Origin: CAYXZL01 sp964469925
Lineage (GTDB): Bacteria; Patescibacteriota; Gracilibacteria; Absconditabacterales; Absconditicoccaceae
Direction: 5' to 3'
DNA length: 64,000 nt
Assembly (NCBI GenBank): GCA_964469925.1
Contig: CAYXZL010000001.1
Span: 99,327-163,326, forward strand
Positions 62,101 to 64,000 of this stretch are shown here, in pieces (position 1 is the first letter of the stretch; each line of letters opens with the position of its first letter). The position numbers and the translations under genes were made by a program. The notes below the pieces were generated by a model. That model made no database searches, was not told the origin of the DNA, and saw only the letters and a list, made by a program, of their open reading frames with translations.

Positions 62101-62837
62101 TCAGATTGGTACTTCTTAAGCCAGGAAATACAGTTGGAAGTTCATTGAGAACATTCATCACGTCTGATGCTAACGGAGAAGAGATTACATCTGCTACTAT
62201 TAGCAACGCTCTCTCCAAGACACAATACGTAAGAAAGACTGCACTTGTTATAGGAAATGTAACTGCTCCAACAGGAAGATTGTTGACTAACGGTATTGGA
62301 TTTGAGCTCTTCAAGTTCCAAGCTGCTACCAACAACTCTGAAAAGGCTAAGGTAAGACAATTCAGATTTAGCGTCGAATTAGGAGGAAGTGCAAGAACAT
62401 CTAATTACGAGTTCTACAGAGGAAATACAAAGTTCTCTGCTTCACAAGTAGACTTCACAGAAGTAGGAGGATCTAGTTGTACTACTACAACTGGTGGTTC
62501 AGCTGCTGTTACTCTAACGGGTGGTTCAAACTGTTTGATCGTAAACTTCACAGGAGCCTATGCTAATGGTTTCGAAGTTAGCTCAACACAAGAATTCACT
62601 CTAAGGGCTCAGATTGCTGGTGCTGCTGCAGGAGGTGACTCTGTATCAGTAAGATTGAACGAAATCTCTACTGATGCAACCAAGGACACTTTCGCAAACA
62701 CTGTGGCTAAGGCTGCTTCAGTTGTATGGTCTGACAATGCTGATCAACCTACAACAACATCTTCTACTGACTGGTTTACTGATGCATTCGTCGAAGTACT
62801 ACCTACCAACGCTTGGTCTGCTAGTGCATCTAACTAA
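59172..62837 (+). CDS. S-layer-type surface protein with N-terminal SLH-like domains
   Basis: 1221 residues. Signal peptide MVNLFKKVFASVAAMAVVAT then SANLGAIVSAQ. Residues 30-200: SLH-like repeats (AYSWMKGKNITSM, FMPYNAVTREQGAALIVRAL, YGLIKGYGGNFWPTEVMTRA, IFTIENAFNNVMRYELGLVL). Residues 215-235 are an Asp/Thr linker. The rest is beta-rich with Gly/Ser/Thr/Val and ends at 62837. Codon use is extreme (AGA for Arg, GGT/GGA for Gly), without any UGA, CGA or CGG, as expected of the most abundant protein. SLH domains anchor to pyruvylated wall glycan. Confidence 0.93.
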   Translation: MVNLFKKVFASVAAMAVVATSANLGAIVSAQNVSAEFTAAYSWMKGKNITSMSTEDAFMPYNAVTREQGAALIVRALKAAGVELTLDPNANCSFGDANKIDPTLVDAVNEACSYGLIKGYGGNFWPTEVMTRAMVMTVLGRALYGQQPEPAQYWSNYYALLNADGIFTIENAFNNVMRYELGLVLYRIAVKMGMEDGVVSDDDNLDNILCQLLGTCDDTTTDDDTTDDDVDAPVGEVEGNLHVSLSPATPVGGFVPGNGSNISVMKVDFLAGEDPIRLDAVSVTLEGFASRNNFANVKLVDEDGVKLTNERSFTSDYKARLVFEKDFVVPANGVKSAYLYVETQNSTNEVFNIGIMMAEDIEANTVDVSGPFPIRSNSFQTTSYSSTTLTFDADFTGADTSKENRYVGNTNAQFGKFKLTVGSQNNRNVAVNRVTLRSVDTVEGVLDNFRLAMGAESNVVQKVIVDGKYVTFIFKDGFVMNYGDSRTFYIYADVVGGELNDTVNFYLDRTSDVSAFEVDTNASVSIAINSNEKYLEGYAIQEGDSLITRRSDSPASTFIPNDADYVDVLIANVFLSAAIDVDRVRVYAEGNSIASGDIERVRLYINGKQVDETSTYVGTSPTGYYEFSVFDTLQGSNEFIVKVDTVNTANDGNTFKATIKAESIAFTSNAEYVASKNTVQTSDLNGQAAGGTMTIKTPALTSVTRTDSNGASEQVVAGANDFEAITFVLQANNVTDLRVNGFKVTVSSGSASNVSQVAVYVGGELVDTKSINGGSATFSSLGINVPAGGTTEVTVLATINSSYPAGNQALEFTVNTFDVDDDKGNSLSTSQSVVSALFDVISSATLLADLDTDSPDEQVITAGQLYEVASFQLEAKDDNGIIQELAFLNVGSAFTTGYAYTGDYTSRLTGSSSADGALMYIYDEDGNQLGSATLTDGVLHFTFATAVELPRDNGGSTFVIKAMPKYITTASASNTTIRLVLLKPGNTVGSSLRTFITSDANGEEITSATISNALSKTQYVRKTALVIGNVTAPTGRLLTNGIGFELFKFQAATNNSEKAKVRQFRFSVELGGSARTSNYEFYRGNTKFSASQVDFTEVGGSSCTTTTGGSAAVTLTGGSNCLIVNFTGAYANGFEVSSTQEFTLRAQIAGAAAGGDSVSVRLNEISTDATKDTFANTVAKAASVVWSDNADQPTTTSSTDWFTDAFVEVLPTNAWSASASN

Positions 62838-62885
62838 TCATAGTTAGTATAGCGAGTCATCTCGATCCATTCGAGAAGAATAGAA

Positions 62886-62912
62886 AACTCTCCCTTCGGG
62901 GGGAGTTTTTTG
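62886..62912 (+). terminator. Strong intrinsic terminator of S-layer gene
   Basis: AACTCTCCC-TTCG-GGGGGAGTT: a 9-bp stem with one wobble pair and a stable UUCG tetraloop, then six T. It lies 49 bp after the stop. Confidence 0.96.
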
Positions 62913-62973
62913 TTTTGCAGAAAAATGGTGGATTATTACTATCAGCATCAGTTTATATCCTACAAACAACAGG

Positions 62974-63750
62974 TTGTCTCGCTATCTTGGCCAACATTTT
63001 CTTCACGATCAGGTTGTATTGCACAGCATTGCAGAAGCAGTGAGAGAGGTGTGTGTTACTAGCAAGGCAAACTTTTTGGTAGAAATATGACCGTGAGAAG
63101 GAGCGTTGACGCAGTACATCGATTCGATCACAGATCATTTCCTTTCAATTGAAAAAGACACAACGCTGAAAAAAAAATTGCTATCAGTAACAACAAAACC
63201 AATTGTACGAGGTGATGTACTAGAATACGATCTTGCTTTACTACAAAAGGATCACGCTTATAGATACGAACAAACCGTGGTGGTAGGGAACTTGCCCTAC
63301 TATATTACATCGCCTATTTTCACAAAGTTCTTTGTCGATAGAAAAGATATGGGGTGAGGAGTGTTTTTGATCCAGAAGGAGGTAGCAGAAAAGCTTGCAT
63401 CAGATGCCCGCAAAAAATCATTTCTATGGTGGCTAGTCAATAACGATTATCATGTTGACTATCTTTTTACCGTTAAGCCCACATCGTTCTTGCCACCCCC
63501 CAAAGTTGACTCAGCAGTTATTCGTATAGTGAAAAAGGAGGAATGTAGTTATGCGGATGGGGATAGGTTAAAGGCAATACTATCCTACCTTTCGCCATTT
63601 AAAAGGAAGACCTTGGGGAAAATAGAAAAAATAGTAAACAAGAACAAAAAAATGATAAAGATCCCAGTAAACTTAAGTAGTAAGAGATTAGAAGAACTGA
63701 GTCGGGATGAAGTCAAAACAATAGCAAGGATCAATATTGCGAGTGGATAA
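62974..63750 (+). CDS. ksgA: 16S rRNA dimethyladenosine transferase KsgA
   Basis: 258 residues. LSRYLGQHFLHDQVVLHSIA, SAM motif I FLVEIGPGEGALTQYI (two glycines UGA), motif IV VVVGNLPYYITSPIFTKFF and GGGVFLIQKEVAEKLASDA, then PTSFLPPPKVDSAVIRI. It dimethylates two adenosines of helix 45. No in-frame ATG precedes the conserved part; TTG at 62974 is the best start. An ATG at 62926 is in another frame. Confidence 0.93.
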
Positions 63751-63852
63751 TGGGAAAAGTCAACTAGACTGGTGACTTCAAGAGCTCATTTTTTCATATC
63801 AAAAAGTGAGGATCGTATGATTGAGGAGAAAATTTAATCCCTCTCTCTCACG

Positions 63853-64000
63853 ATGACATTTTCCACTAAGCGTTTAGGCTACATCAAGAAGTATCTAAAC
63901 GTACTGTTAATTTTGATTATGCTACGGCAGCAGTTTTTTGTGCACGAAAGCGTGTTTGACGTGTTTCTGAAGAAGATATGATTGGATATAGCGGATCAGA
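63853..64000 (+). CDS. Membrane protein, truncated by window end
   Basis: 49 residues visible. MTFSTKRLGYIKKYLNVLLI then LIML-x-QQFFVHESVFDVFLKKIGLDIADQ, with CGG at x and UGA as Gly. One transmembrane helix near the start. The rest is outside the window. It begins 102 bp after ksgA. Confidence 0.5.

Noticed and set aside
59181..62360. Antisense ORFs within the S-layer gene
   Set aside because: Arise from its extreme codon bias; no motif or start context.
62926..63050. ksgA start at ATG 62926
   Set aside because: That ATG is in a different frame from the LGQHFL motif, unless a frameshift error exists.

Overview
The window reads as part of a chromosome from a CPR (Patescibacteria) bacterium of the Absconditabacteria/SR1 type. 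Under the standard code almost every conserved gene is broken by in-frame UGA, and these UGAs fall on invariant glycines, for example GPGEG of KsgA, HSLGN of RpoA, GRRKS of S9 and GEVRD of PilT. A tRNA-Gly with anticodon UCA is encoded at 20815-20887. A second recoding is visible. CGA and CGG fall where Trp is expected in L13, RNase HI, Rel, a WecA-like transferase and a solute-binding protein, and a tRNA with a Trp-type body but anticodon CCG lies at 58662-58733. All coordinates below assume UGA=Gly, CGA/CGG=Trp and stops at UAA/UAG only.

Layout. 1-6.8 kb: a giant PKD-repeat surface protein, a lipoprotein, a GNAT and pyrophosphatase. 7.0-11.3 kb: a PilT-like ATPase, two coiled-coil proteins, two VirB2/TrbC-like pilins and a secreted protein. 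11.3-19.9 kb (minus strand): infC-rpmI-rplT-tRNA-Leu-small basic gene-rplU-infA-rpmJ-rpsM-rpsK-rpsD-rpoA-rplQ-rplM-rpsI, a terminator, then adk, two NUDIX genes and cmk. 19.9-24 kb: a tRNA cluster including the UGA-reading tRNA, tsaD, an EgtD-like methyltransferase and an HD alarmone-hydrolase-like protein. 24.4-29.3 kb: comM, a glycosylase-like protein, a solute-binding lipoprotein and a tyrosine recombinase. 29.5-34.2 kb: two small membrane genes with clear promoters, comF, a transglutaminase-like protein, a MiaB-type enzyme and a membrane protein. 34.3-43.7 kb: full-length rel, zinc-ribbon and WecA-like membrane proteins, dnaJ, radA, an ArfB-type release factor and a secreted protein. 43.8-48.8 kb: acetyltransferases, HAD, ACT and nucleotidyltransferase proteins, an AT-rich HNH/DUF4037 cassette and RNase HI. 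48.8-58.7 kb: a Fur-like regulator behind an operator array, murG, a 1320-residue lamin-tail-repeat surface protein, pyruvyl- and glycosyltransferases and comEC. 58.7-64 kb: the CCG tRNA, a highly expressed S-layer protein, ksgA and a truncated membrane gene.

The contents suit an episymbiont. There is a large investment in the cell surface (S-layer, PKD and LTD proteins, pili, surface glycans). DNA-uptake genes (comEC, comF, comM, radA and a pilus-retraction-type ATPase) are present, with almost no biosynthetic genes. The S-layer gene contains no UGA, CGA or CGG codon in 1221 codons, whereas dnaJ uses UGA 19 times, so the recoded codons seem to be avoided in the most highly expressed gene.
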